Positions 15,101 to 30,100 are shown, numbered from the stretch's first letter. The stretch is 64,000 nucleotides of DNA from Patiria pectinifera (GCA_029964075.1 CM057147.1:11801513-11865512), one strand, 5' to 3'. Translations and numbers: made by a program. Notes: generated by a model not told the origin, from the letters alone.

Positions 15101-18100
15101 TTGACTGCTTGAATGCTCAGAATATTAGGCACTCCTAGATCAAAAAAAAAAATGAAATTAATGAGCATAATTTGGTTGTCATTTGTCTACAAAAGCATGA
15201 CGTCTGACAGTACAGGAAATGTTTTTTATTTATTCATTTACTACAATTATTTATCCAAGGTGTGTAATACAAAGTAAAAACTGGTTTTAATTGGGGCCCT
15301 GCATACATTACTAAATAGTAAATCCAATGAAATTATAGTAAAAGTATGACAAGAAAATATGGTATTGCAGACAACACAATCATTATAAATCATTGAAAAG
15401 AAAATGATAAGGCGGACTAAAAGAAAACTATAGGCATTAATGCAAAAGAATACAATATAAAGCATAAACAACTTGATTTTAGGATTGGCGAAAACACACA
15501 CAAACACACAAAATTGCATAAAATGTTCATCTGGCTCCAACTGTTGAATTATACCTATGTCAGCAGGAGTCATCAGTGCTGATGGAATGTAGGATTTATT
15601 AGTTGCTGTCACAGGGAAGACATCTCCACTCCCTGGATAGCGACCCATGGAGAAATAAGTAGTCATGATGTCACTTTCTCCTTCACTCACATCCCACATG
15701 GCATCGATGGAGTCTGTGTTAGACTGATACAGGTGAAGTCCACCATCTAAGCTCTGTTAATAAACCACAAACAAACCATGGCTGAATGTGAACCTTGGAC
15801 ACTTTTAAAGTGTCACACGGAAAGCCAATGTACCCTTCTTTTAAGTTTTTAGATTTGCCACTGACTGGTTACTTTGGAAACTCAACTGTAGTAAAACTTT
15901 GAAAAGCTGTCCACATAAACTAAATTTTCTAGTCGGGACCTTCAGTTAGTCCAGTCAATGAATCCTGTATGGATCTCTCATGAGTGGTGGCAAAGCACCA
16001 TAAACTGTTAATGCACAGAGAGTGTAGTCTATAGAGCATGATGAGTTACTTGGCCACCCAGGAAGATGTTTTAAGAGAAACGAATTGTTGCAGGCCAACA
16101 TTTATTACTGGGTTTGTGCACATTCAGATAACAATTAGTTGTGCGTACATGTACTTTGTACAACAAAAGTGGGAAACTGTTAATCCAAATTGGGTGTCCC
16201 TCCTACTGGAGCTCTCATGAGTGGTGTTGAAGTAAAAGTAAGTAAAGTCTGTCACTAGCCAATGTGGCCCATTCTTTTCTTTTCCCTCACCGGAAAAGAA
16301 AGTACAATTGGGGATATCTTATGTGCCCGTAAGGTCGGAAGTTTAGTTGATTTTCCGGGAGCCTCCCGGAAAAATCAGGAGGGTTGGCATCTCTGCTATC
16401 GCAGGTTACTCCCCTACTAATGCCAGTACCCCTTTATACTCCTAGGTGGAGAGAGGCAAGCGGGGTGAAGTGGCTTGCCCAAGGACACAGCATATGACTA
16501 GGAGATATATTTGAACCCCAGACCCTCTGACCATGAGTAACAAACCCTAACCAATAGTCCACATTCCCCCTGTTGAAGTACTCTGCTCTGTAGTAAAGTG
16601 AGAATGTTGCTTAGAATGTTGGACTTCTGCTAAACGACAGCCAACATAATCCACTCACCAGGTCCACGCTTGCATCATACTGGCCCAGGTCAGTGATCAT
16701 AATCTCTGGTGGAGTGATGTCCACTGTGAAGCCATTGGAGGTGGATTCTAAGACATTGTCTGCATTGGTGATGGCTCGTAGTGTGCTGTAGTAAGACACT
16801 CCATGCTGCAGGGGCAGAGGGGATTGGGCCTTGCCTTTGCCTGCCAATCCTATGATAAATATACATTATGCCACTACATGTCCCAGTATCCACATCACAT
16901 ATTTCAACAAGATATATACAACTGCATTCTGTATCATAATGTTGGGTGAATAAATTATATGCATGTATTTGCTTATTGTCCCTCTTCATGATCCAAAGAA
17001 ATAAAAAAAGCAAGTTGTAATTGATTCCAAGATCAATTAATCAGACCAATCTGTATGCCCACACGTACCCTGGATAGTGTACTATTTGAAGATAATTCGA
17101 TTCCCACCATTTTTATTTCCATCTTACAATGGAAAATTTCCATCAACCTTCAGTACTCTTAATGTTGTCATACCTACATTAAGGTATTCGCCAATCAAGG
17201 AACAGAGTACCATACAAATTCCTCAAGCATTGTGTAACCTATTGTACAACATGACTGGTCCATACAACAGTTTCTCTGAACAGGAGCTGGCACGAATCAT
17301 TATTTTTGTGCGGCTAGGAAGATAAATAAAAAATCTTCACTGCTCTTTCAGTCAACTTTATTTTAGTGTCAACATTCAACTATATTCAGCCAAGGACTAA
17401 CCCTGGATATCGATCCTCAGCAGACGACATCATCACTAGACCCTACACTGGGGGAAAGGGGGAGGGGAATTGTGAACAAACCATCCCACCTTCGCTTTTA
17501 CCACCCAATGTGTTTCAGTCAATTTTTTTCCTCCTATTTCACAATGTACAAAGACTGCCAGTAGGATACACTGCATATACATCAAACATCCTTCAAAACT
17601 GAATTACCATCTGTCAATCCTTCAGTGAGTTACATGACAGGGACTTCATGGATATAAGCCTGTCAAAATTTTACCAAGCGACAATATTCCTCAAATTTCA
17701 CAATTTAAAGCCTCTCAATATTTGTTTTATATTACTGACATATATAGATGTATTTGAATTTCAATAAAAAATTGGTATGTATTTCTCTCTTCGAAACTAC
17801 CCCTTCACAAAATGATTGAACCCTACTCTGTTGCGCTGGCTGTTAGGAATATGTGCTACGCGCAACGCGCACACCAGCATGTATTTGCACACAAATACCA
17901 CGCCATGGAACAAGGATGATCCTAACTGTTGAATAATAAATCCTTTCCACCATGGGCGTATGGGACTTTTTGAGCCCCTGCGTGAATGGGAGAAATAACG
18001 AATGTCAAGTGATGTGAGTCCCTCTAATCAAATGACACGGTTCTGTATGTCAGTTATATAAATGGCAACCATACCATGCACATCGTCATCACTGCCAGGC

Positions 18101-21100
18101 ACTATTCCATCAGAGGTCATAGGTTGGACGTCCTCCCCCCCAGGGGTTGTACCCACTGCCCATTCATAGTGAGAGATGCCATGCAGTTGGCTCTGTGGTT
18201 AACAAATATATATATCACTCTTTTTTTGTAGATAATTTCTTCATTGATGCACACTACTGATAACTCTGCAATTAATAAAAACAATTAGCATTAGCAACAT
18301 GTTTCTGAGCAAAATCAGTTTTGACGATTAAAACTCCACATTTTGTATGCACAACTGCGATAATAATTATTTCCTGAAACCACTAGAACCATATGAAAAC
18401 AACTGCATAGTTACTCACACAAGTCGTACAGATTTCCACATGAATTTCCTTTATTTATCATGATTTCTTGCTTTCCATAATAAATATTGTTAGAGTAATC
18501 CATTAAAAATCAGTTCACTGAAGCTTAGTTCACATCATGAGGGATCAAGAGAGTATTACTAGATATGTATTACACCCTAGAGGGCACTAGCCACTCGCTA
18601 AGATTACTCACAGTACAATGTACCTTGTGGACCACACGCGATACTTCCTCTTTTCTTGAGCGTAAGGTGCGTATTAAAGTGAACGAATACGTGAGTGGGA
18701 AGGCGAGTGGGCACTCTATGGGTAAGTACTTGCTAGTACAATCGGCCCACACCTTTGTGGGGAGGGATTCTATTGCGCTCAACTTACCCATAGAGTATTA
18801 GTACATGTGCAGAATAGCACCGTTTTAGGTAGGTGGGTTCGCGTACAACACGAGAGTGTACGATGTGGAAGGCGGCCGCAAGAAAGTGTGAGCCCTAGCT
18901 AAGTCAACAAATTAAACCACCTGGTACCACTTTGGATAAAGAGTGGGAATGTGAACGGAAGTGAGCCAACAAATGTAATTGGAGTGGGTGCATAAATAGT
19001 TGGCACATCGGAACTAAGTCCGTCAGGCTCGCCAGAAGGCTGACGAGAAGCAACCAAGCCAGCACTGAGCTGTTGGTTGTTGTAAGAGGAGGGAAGCGCA
19101 TTGACTCATTGACTTGTTGGATTTGGACTCGTTGATGAAGAAACCCAGGCCTTCAGCAAGGGAGCGGGTCTGACGGACTGCATGAACAGCTGACATCCGC
19201 GATTAATGAGCCAGTTGTCTAGGTAATAAACACATGTAGACCTTGAAGATGGAGAACACTGTATGGCCAGCATCTTAACAATTCTGATGAAGACTCGAGG
19301 GGCAGTGGACAAGCCGAAAGGAAGGGCTTGGAATTCGAATGTGGTGCCTTCGTAGGAAAAGGCGAAGGAACCTGGTGTGGTTTGGGTGGATCTAAACATG
19401 TCAATACGCATCATAGACATCCAGGGAGGCGGCCCACAGGGGACCGGCATAGAGTCCAGGACAACCCTGAGGGTGTCCATACGAAAACCGCGAGGATTTT
19501 ATGAAGCGGTTGAGGGGCTGTAGATTCAAGATCAGGCACCACAACTGTGCATCCTTCTTGGATGCCAGGAATATTAGAAATATGTGTGGAGCAAATCATC
19601 CCCCGTTTGAGGATCTTGTGTGGAGGATCTGTGAGGGATCTAGTTGAGGATCAAGTTTTATTTATAGATAGAATAAACGTTGAAAAGATGGAATAAAGAT
19701 AGCTGCGCTAACATCATTTATCCTATATGACGTCATAGACACTAAATAGAGAAATGACAACGATTTAAAAAGAATCTACCACAATTGCTTCTTCATTTTC
19801 TGTGCCATGTGTATTCTTTGTTCAATCACATTTTTATCTTTTTTAACAATGAATAAACACATACGAGTAAACACATCAGAATTAAATAAATGTATTGGAT
19901 TAAAGCTGCATCAATGCAATTATATACATCAGGAAGTAAACATGAAGTGAAGCTGTGTAATGAATAATTTAAATGTACGATTCATTTTCTAGGGTGGATA
20001 CCTAAATAAGGCCACAATCCGCAACACATCACTACACTTGCTGGAATGTATAGTCTTGAAGTTATATATGTTTATTCAATCTGAGTTCTTGTTAGCAATC
20101 TATTTATAGATAGAATAAACTTTTAGAACATTTAATAAAGGCAGTGGCGATGACGTCACTTGTCCTATACATCGTCACAGACAATAAACGTGTACATGAC
20201 AACGATTTCAGTCCGGTTGGCTGGACGGTTCAAGTCTAAATAACAGCAGCGCGTACCGCAACCAACCTTTTTGCCGGGAAATGTACGTTTTATGTTTGAT
20301 TTTTCCCTTCGCCGACGTATTTGTATAGTTTAATTGAAGAGCCCGTATTTCTTTTTTCATTTCCTCATCAGCCGGTTCTTTTAAATGAAACTATGATGGT
20401 CAATTACACATTCTGTTAGTGTACATATGTTTTAACTTCTGGTCATTGTGACTCATTTCATTGCTCTTTTACTCATTTTACTCATTGCGCTTCTTATTTA
20501 CTTATTGCACTTAATGCACTGCTCATTTGGTCATTGCGCTGCTCATTTTACTCATTGCGCTTCTTATTTACTTATTGCGCTGCTCATTTGGTCATTGCGC
20601 TGCTCATTTTACTCATTGCGCTTCTTATTTATTTATTGCGCTGCTCATTTGGTCATTTCGCTGCTCATTTTACTCATTGCGCTGCTCATTTTACTCATTG
20701 CGCTTCTTATTTATTTACTGCGCTGCTCATTTGGTCATTGCGCTGCTCATTTTACTCATGTTGTGATCATCTTACTCATGTGTTGATCATTTCACTCATT
20801 GAGCTGCTCATTTTACTCAGTAAATAAGCAGCGCAATGAGTAAATGAGCAGCAAAATGAGTAAATTAGCAATGAAATGAGTAAATGAGCAATGAAAAGAG
20901 TAAAATGAGCAATGAAATGAGTAAATGAGCAGCAAAATGAGTAATGATCAATGAAATGAGTAAATGAGCAATGAAATGGGTAAAGTGAGCAGCGAAATGA
21001 GTAAAATAAGCAGCGAGATGAGTATATGAGCAATGAAATGAGTAAAATGAGCAATGAAATGAGTAAAATGAGCAGTGAAATGAGTAAAATGAGCAGCGAA

Positions 21101-24100
21101 ATGGGTAACCTAAGCAGCGAAATGAGTAAATGAGCAATGAAATGAGTAAATGAGCAATGAAATGAGTAAATGAGCAATGAAATGAGTAAATTGAGTAAAA
21201 TGAGCAATGAAATGAGTAAAATGAGCAGCAAAATGAGTAAATGGGTAAAATGAGTCGAACAAGAGTACGCATGAGCCATCAATCCATCGATTTATCAAAC
21301 TATCAATCCGCCAATCCACCCATCCATCAATCAATTAATAAAGGGCGTCTTCAAGAGTATTCAAAAATCATAATGACCAGAACTTAAAGAAATCTACACT
21401 CTAGAATGTGTGATTGACCATCATAGTTTCATTAAAAGGTGAAGGGAAAAATTATCGTGACTTCATCGCCGCCGAAATATTTAATGTTTTAAGAGTTCAT
21501 TCTATCTATAAATAAATTGCTAACAAGAACTCAGATGGACCTCGACGACGGCGAGGAGAAAGAGAACATGCGCGCGCGCAACTTGGAACTCCTTGAAGGA
21601 GGAGGCTGGTGGCGGTGGCAGTGGTGTTGTCTGCGCATGTGTAGACTTTGTGTAGGAAAGGCGGTTTGATTGAATAAACATATATAACTTCAAGACTATT
21701 CATTCAAGCAAGTGTAGTGATGTGTTGCGGATAGTGGCCTGATTCAGGTATCCACCCTAGAAAATGAATTATACATTTAATTAATTCATTACACAACTTC
21801 ACTTAATGTTTACTTCCTGATGTATATAATTGCATTGTTGCTGCTTTAATACATTTATTTAATTCTAATGTGTTTACTCTTATATGTTTATTCATTTTTA
21901 AAAACGAAAAAAATCTGATTGAACAAAGAATACAAATGGCACAGAAAATGAAGAAGCCATTGTGGTAATTTGTTTTTTTTTAATTGTTGTCATATCCATA
22001 TTTATTGTCTATGACGGCATATAGGATAAATGATCTATAAATAGAATTTGATTCTCAACTAGATCCTTACAGATCCTCCACTAAAGATCCTCAAACGGGG
22101 GATGATTTGCTCCACACACACTACATATATTGAATGGAACCCCGGAGAAGATCCTTCTCAGGCCTGTACAACTCTGATAGCGTTCTTTGTTAACAATGCC
22201 GCTATTTCATCTTAAAGTGCTTGCCATTTGTGATGTCCAGGAGGTAGCTGAGTGAGATGGCGGTGAGTACCCAGTGGTCGGAAGTGATTTGGTCCCATGA
22301 CCCAGCCAAATGGGCCAAATGGGCTCCTACAGGACCTGTGATGGGTTGTTGGTGAGCATAGTCACTTCCGCTAGCCGTACTGCTGCTGAAAGGGGGGTGG
22401 GGCACTTATCTCCAGGAGGTAGCTGAGTGAGATGGTGATGAGTACCCAATGGTCGGAAGTGATTTGGTCCCACATGACCCGGTTAAATGGGCCAAATGGG
22501 CTCCTACAGGGCCTGTGATGGGTTGTTGGTGAGCATAGTCACTTTCGCCAGCCGAACCACTGCTGAAAGGTGGCAGTCGAGGCTGAAGGGCTGGAGGTGG
22601 CCCGTGGATTTGTGTTGAGCAGTGGAACGAAAACCACGGCTTGACGGCTGTGGCACAGGACAACTAGGTCTGGACGGCTGGGAGGCTTAGACTTGAAATC
22701 AAGTAATTAAACACGGTCATGTTTTGTCTGACAAGGCCCCCAATATCCCTCGCTAGCGCCGTGTATCGTGTTTACACATCCAGCATGCATCCGACAGGTC
22801 TAACTATGATTTCGGATGGTTATTAATTTATGCACCCAGGGAAATGCAAATGTGATCTCCAGGAGGTAGCTGAGTGAGATGGATGGCATTACGTTTCCGT
22901 TGAGAGGGTCAATGATAACCCGGCTGGGTCGCTGCTTAGCATCTATTATAACAGTGGATACATAACAAATATTTAGATACCTTTTTGGAATCAAAAATAT
23001 TGCAGTGACGTAGCTTTCGATGTCATCGCGACATCTTCATTCAGCGTAGTGAATGAAACCACTCTAGTCATGTGACCACCTTTTGGGTGATCACAAACCA
23101 GCAGGTCATCGAAGATGGATGGCAGGTCCTGTCCGGTGTCTCTCTCATTAGGGATGGCTTTTGTGTCCTGATTTTGATTGCTTCGCATATTTTCCTTTTC
23201 CAGAACTGGTACTCCCTGGTATGACTTGACATATTCCAAGCTGATGGAGTGTTGGTGATAGTGGATGTGTTCGCCACCTGCTACAACCGGATACGTGATT
23301 ACGATATTAGTGGTTTAATTCACTACAATGAATGAAGATGTCACAATGACATCGAAAGCTACGTCGCTGCAATATTTTTGATTCCATAAAGGTATCTAAA
23401 TATTTCTTATCATCGTGATGGAATCCTCTATTAGTATACATGCTGCTAAGTTGGGATACAGTTCGCAGCATGCTTGATCATTGCACCCTCCTTTTTTTCT
23501 CGCTCTCTTGTTAAAATTATTTTCATTAACATATATCGTCCAACATCATTTTTTTTAATAAGAATATAATGATGCATGGATTCAAAACGACCCAGGATTT
23601 ACCCCATGAGCATTCAATTTGCTCTGGGCTATTCACTGTCAGTGAAATGACACCCGTGGGAACGTAACACTGCATGCACCGCGCAGACACGCGTAGATTT
23701 TTTTGTCAGGTAATATAAATATTCATATCCCACTGATTCTTAGCCAATCAGAGCGCCCTGTCCAATTTTGGTAGCAGCTCCATTGCCTTGTGCACAGAGG
23801 GTTGCAGATTATTCAAGTCAGTAATTGGAAGCGATGTATACGCATATGGGGCTGAGGATGCAGGAATCGTTCCTAGCATGTTATTATACTTGATTTCAAG
23901 TCTACCGGGAGGTTTGAAAGGAAGAGATAGAAGGCGGGGGAGGAGGGGGCATCTCTGGGGGCCCCCGAATGTGGCTGCAGGTAGTGCCTGGCGGGGCTGG
24001 GGAGGCAGTTTGAGATGAAAAATCAACTTCAGCCTGAATGCGAGTCTGAAACTAGTCTGCAAAGAGGTCTCGCCCTTGGAAAGGAAGGGACTCGAATGAG

Positions 24101-27100
24101 ACGCTTGCAAGCTCCATCGGAGGGCAGAAATATGGCATCCAGAATTTGCTGCCTGTCGTGTCTCTATACTGTGACGACAAACAAGAGTAAGTTCACTGAG
24201 AACTGCCCGAAGTGAGCTGTCCAGACAGCAAAAGGCGAAGTCTAGCATGTCGGCTGGGATGGTGTAATCGGCTTGACACTCCTGGAATAAGTGTTTGGAC
24301 AGTAGGAGCGAAAACGCTGTATGGGTTATTCCCAAACGAGCGGCGTTGTCAATGTTTTGAAGTGCCTGCTCCTTACAGTTCTGGGCAGCGTCCGGAAACA
24401 AGGACGCAGGCGAAGCCCGATGACCAGAGTCGGCGGCAAATTTATCATGCACGCCGTCATCAATGGTAGGCGTGGTAAGGTACTGGGTTGTCTCGTCTGC
24501 CTGGAAGGAATACAAACTCGAGCGACCAGTAGTACGAAGCAGTTTGGGCTGGTCGAACATAGACTGGATCTGTTGAGAACAAACCCAATCGAAGGGAACC
24601 ACTGGGGTGGGATCGAGGGTGACTAGTGAGTCAGGAGCCGTTAGTCGTTTGAATGATTTTGGCTGTGGATAGGTGCAGGCTTCACAGGTTCAGGGAACCC
24701 CAATACATGCGCCATGTCTCGTTGTACCAGGCAATAAAGTGTTGCCATGGAGGCTGGCATAGTTGTGTCCTCTTCTTGTTTGGCCTCCTGAGACGACTGA
24801 GAAGAGGCAATATCTGGGTCCCTGGCGGGAGGTTCAGATGACAAGTCCATAGGAGCAATGAGGGGACTTGGGGTGAATACCGACAAAACTGGAGAGTCTG
24901 GCAGACAGGAAATCCTGTGGGGTATGTTAGGGTTTGGAGGCGGCCAAGGCTGATAAGGTGGCTGGTACCCATAATATAATAATATATTATTATATGGACA
25001 ATTTCGATTGTAATGGTTGTTGAGCAGGTTTTCTGTGGTGGGATGAATGTCAGAAGAACTCTATAAACACTTCAGATCTTTGTTGACAAAACAAATTGTC
25101 AAAAAAATCCAAGGCAAAGTGCCCCCCCGGCAAAGTGCCCCCCTGCAAAGTGCCCCCACTGCCCCCCCACTGGATACGCCACTGGTAAAAGCGTGAGGGA
25201 TTTGCTAGGTACCGTAGCAACATATCATGTTGATGGGTCAGTAACTTGTAGCGTAGGTAAGGGGTGAGTGGCTTGCAACTCTTGCGACGGTCCCCCCGTG
25301 TAAAGTCTCACTCGTTTGGTACAGCAATACAGCTGTGAGACAACGGAACTGCCGGTTAATTAACAGGGTTTTGCCGGGTTAAATAACGACATTCGTTTTG
25401 AAGAGGAAAACACCAATTATTCGGTGCAGCATGGGAGATGTGTTAAGTAGCGAAATGTCATGCTGATGGGCCGGTGACTGGCTTGCAACTCTTGCGACGG
25501 TCCCCCCGTGTAAAGTCTCACTCGTTTGGTACAGCAATACAGCTGTGAGACAACGGCACTGCCGGTTAATTAACAGGGTATTGCCGGGTTAAATAACGAC
25601 ATTCGTTTTGAAGAGGAAAACACCAATTATTCAGTGCAGCATGGGGGATGTGCTAAGTAGCGAAATATCATGCTGATGGGTCGGTAAGAAGTGGGAGAGT
25701 GGCTTGCAACTCGTGCGACGCTCCCCTGTGCATAGCCTTGTCTGCTCGGTACAGCCTGAGTGACTTTCAGCCCGTATAAAGCCTCACGTAAACGGTCGTA
25801 ACGTACGAGCGTATAGTGAGTAGCCAGCAGCTTTTGCAAAGCCTCACTCGCTCAGTACAACATGAGTTACTTGCAGCCTGTGCAAAGACTCACATTAAAT
25901 AATGGTCGGGTAAATGTGGGAAGTGGGTACCTTGCAACCTATATGCGAAGCCTAGCTAGTTGGGTACAGCGTGAGTTACTTGCAACCTGTATGAAGCCTC
26001 AGGCACAGTCTCGTAAAGACCGTGTAACGGGAGTGAGCGCCCAGCCCCTGTGCTGTGCGAGACCTCACTCCCGAAATGAACAAGTAGAGACTAAAGAAAT
26101 ATCACAAAGAAAACAACCAAATTTCACAGAATCTCGCTCAACATGCAGATACAGCTACAGAAGACCAAATAGTTGAATAAAAACCATGAGCTTAGCTATA
26201 ATGAATGGCTGAGGAAAGACTTGGAATGAGCAAATCGAGAGCTCTGAAAATATATACGTCTTTCACGAAATGCCGCTTAGAGACAAGAGGAAGTATAGCG
26301 GGCGGGCCACAAGGTACTTTGGGTAATAAATCTGAGCGAATTGCTAGCGCCCTCTAAAGAATAAGGCATATGTACACTGTTAAAATTATGTTGTTTTACA
26401 GCAGATTACAGCAAAAATCTGTAAAAATCAACGAAAAGAACAAAAAATTGGTTGTTATTGCTTAAATACAGTGAATAACTGTTGGTGAACAAGTATTGTC
26501 GAAACTGTTTGTAATTCTACAGCATCCTTGTTAAGCAACAAAGGGTAATAACAAATGACATAAGAATCTTTGTGAAATAACAGCGATATTTTTAACAGTG
26601 TAGTAATACTCTACGGGTGAAGAGCGCAGTAGAACTGAAATTATGAGAAAGGTTTTACCTCAAAGTCATCAAACCAGATGGAGACTGTTGTTCTCTCGTG
26701 TTGTGCATCTATATCCTGTACCATACTTGGGCCATCAGTCACATAACCTACCAAAAACAAAATTGGCAGAGGGAGTCGTATAATGTAGTCAACTACTCCA
26801 AAGCTGTGAACTTAACTAATCTGCAAAACTCTTCATCTATTCATACAAGTAAACCAAACTGCTGGGTATGTCAGACACATATTAAATGTCGGGCCAAATT
26901 GCTACTTCTAGGTCCTTTACCTAGCAAAAGAGTAGATCATTTGCAGCTATCCTCTTTAAAAGTCCAAACATTAGAAGAACAAAAGAAGAGAACAATAATG
27001 TCCACAGAAGTAGAGTAAAACCAGACTGTGTGTGTGTTTGTGTGTCTGATTGCCTCTTTGTGCTTCAAACTTAATAATGAGGCAATTTGCTCCCATAGAA

Positions 27101-30100
27101 TGGAAGTACCAGGGCTGCAGGGCTAGAAAACATGAAATTATTGCAATACACCAAAATACTCAAGTTGCTGTAGCACGTGTTATGTATGTTGCAATTAAAT
27201 GTACATTGTGATCACCACTAAACAGCACTTGCACAACAATCCGCGACCAGTTCACTTAGCTTTTAAGCTATTGTTCGCCGTACAATATAAATGTAGTGAG
27301 TCGATGCAAAAACTTACGTTTGATCGAGTGCACTAGGTACAAGTCTGGCACACTGACGCGTAGCAAATAACCAATTTTCTCATTGGCTCATGAGCGACGA
27401 TCAAACAACGCTTAACAGAATTTTGTTTTTATTTCCTTTAAATGTGTTTTTCTCTACATGCGTGCAAAACGAGGATTTATTTTCTGGCTGGCTTTTTTTT
27501 CTCAAAAAAAAATAAATAAATAAATAAAAAATGAAAAAGCCCGAATTCTGGCTAGCTGGTAAACTGGCATCCCTGCATGGCGTTCAGCCCAATTTGAAGC
27601 ACTGAGAGTGAAAGCAGATATCACATTTTCCTAAATAATAAATTTTAGCAACCAACCTGTCTGATCTTCCTCCACCACTCTGATTGGTGAGGAGCAAATG
27701 ACATCACTGAATGCTCCTGCGCCATTCTGACTCTTGACACACACGTAGTAGACGGGCCGACAACCCACAGTGAATGCCTCATCACTGCATGTTGATGAGT
27801 CAGTAAGTTGGAGGTTCAGGTCTGATAGGATACCGTTGCTCTTGGGGCCCAGGGAGGAGAAAGGTTGGATATCTTCAAAATCTAGAACAAAATATATCAA
27901 ATATCCAAATATCAGACAAACATCCTCATAATTTCCCACACAAGAATCGTAAGTCCTTCAGTTTCAAGTCACAAGCTATTCTACTGAGCTATGACAAAGG
28001 CATCTGTTTGTTTGTAGTTCATCTCTTGTTACACATGATTTTACTTGTGATGGACATGAGATGTGACATATGAAGGACTCAATTACAATTCTGCTACTTA
28101 CTCTATGATGATCATCACATCAATCACAAGGAAAACGTCACTGTGTCCAACGTTTGAGACATATTTTATCTTTTTGGACACACAATTAATGATCCCAAAT
28201 AGCTACACTTAAAACAGTGTTCAACTAACATAAAGCTGATATATAGCTCATATTCTCCAACTGGAGCCATGTTCAGCCGACATATCTAGCTTGCTGTACA
28301 CAAAAACGTTATACTGACATGGAGCAGTTCCCACTGCCACCCAGTAGCTCTTGATGCCACTCTCTCCATCTATAGCCAGCCAGGAGGCCTGGATGGTGCC
28401 GAGACTGTTCTGATACAAATATCCATTGATGACTTCTTCCACTTCCCCATCCAGATTGCCTCCATGGACATATCTCATCTTTAATCAAAATCAAATGGAT
28501 CAAAATCTTTTACATTCTACAAAGTCACATTAGTGTGTAAGGCTTTAGTCAACTGAAAATGATAATTATCAATTCCAATGGTTGTCTCTTGTGTCCAGTT
28601 TAATAATAAAGTTTCACCGTCATGACAACTACAAGCGATGGAAACCTAATTATAGTCATGATCTACACAGGTCAATCAGCTTTGACAGATCTTCCAATAA
28701 CAATGTGCGTTAGTTTTTTTTTACACCAGCATTCCAACATGTGAAAGGCAAAAGGTCACATGTGTCCAATGTCCCAAGAATGTCCTGTGACACTTAATAT
28801 TGGCAACCTTAGTCTTCTGACCTTCAATGATGTAACTTTCTTGTACTTCTATCACTCATTAAGAAATACAGTGTGTTCAAACTAGAAAATGGATACATTA
28901 CTAGAAAATGGATACATTACGAACCGGATCCAGTTTTGTTGTGAATAATGACAGTATGAAGAATTTTGTTAAAAGACACTTTTCTCTGAACCCAACACCT
29001 CTGGATATGAAATCATTATTAAAATTATAATGCCTATAGTGCTTTCCATCATATCAACCCGTGTTCATCGGGTCACAAGACCAGGGGGGGGGGGGCAGCC
29101 GATATCAGCGGACATTCGGTCCATTACCTTCCCAGGTACCCATACATACTCCTGGATGGAGAGAGGCAATTGTAGTTAAGTGTCTTGCCCAAGGGCACAA
29201 ACACCATTTTCCTGGCAGGGTTCGAACCCCCGCACCATCGTACATGAGTCAAACACCGTAACCACTGGACCATAACCACTGGCCCATGGCATTCTGTACT
29301 CCCACTATCTTAACTCTACTCACCAAAGGAGGGCTAGGGTCCACCTTGATACCACTGGTTTCATGAGAGGCAACTAGTTTGGCCTGGTTCCTGGCCTTGA
29401 CTCGCGTCACGTACAGGGCCCCTGGTTGCAGTGTCAGCCCAGTTTGTACATGGGATTGAGCCGTGATGTCAGTAATCAGTTCAAAGCTATTTGGATTTTT
29501 GTCTGAAAAAGGTAACAAGAAAACAAAAAAGGGAAATGCCATACCATGTTACAGCCACTCGTTTTGGTGTAAAATCAAAGAGGAATAGTAGCTGATGTTT
29601 AATACTGCAATGTTTTCACTGAAATCGCAGAAAGCAGGACTTACCCATCGGGAAGATCTTGTGTTTGTTTCCTTCTGTCATCTCATAGATTGCCAACTCA
29701 AAGGACTCGATACCAGACTCATCATCAAAGTAGTCCCAATGCACAGCAAGATAATCAGAATGCGACTAGGGAGATGAAGGTAGAATATAACCACATCAAG
29801 AAACCTAAGACTTCAAAAATGTGTATACTAGAAGCTTTCTACTTCAGTAATGGACCATCATCACTGTGGTTGGTATGTGCTCACTAACATAAGGAAGAGC
29901 TGTTTAGTGCAGGAAAGAAGAATTCACTTGCAATTATGATTATGCAACTCACCTGCAAGTCAGTATCTTGACCAATCACCAGCCAATCTTCAAGGGTTTA
30001 GTGTCAGATCCTCCAAGACGTCATTCACCACATAATTAAATTTCAAACCTAATCAATGCATAATCATCCCATCTCCTGGAATTTGCAGCAAGAACCCCTT

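Larger units (their letters stand above)
18535..26640 (-). mobile_element. DIRS-like retrotransposon copy 2, heavily invaded
   Basis: Fills most of the intron between gene A exons 14 and 15. The right terminal repeat is at 26285-26640, interrupted by a MITE; left-end copies lie at 18535-18845. On the minus strand the order is leader region, gag-like ORF (24972-23904), RT N-terminal blocks (22.7-22.2 kb) and RT core (19.62-19.09 kb). Between these sit a 1.2 kb TIR element and a 2.5 kb palindrome. No recombinase was seen before the left end, so this copy is truncated there. Confidence 0.78.

Noticed and set aside
20448-21282. Several Leu/Ile-rich open frames on both strands that look like membrane proteins
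   Set aside because: They translate the low-complexity TCATT/GAGTAAAT array at the centre of a palindrome.
22991-23277. Possible small protein gene ('MEYVKSYQGVPVLEKEN')
   Set aside because: It overlaps the inverted repeat of the 450-bp element and has no continuation or recognised domain.
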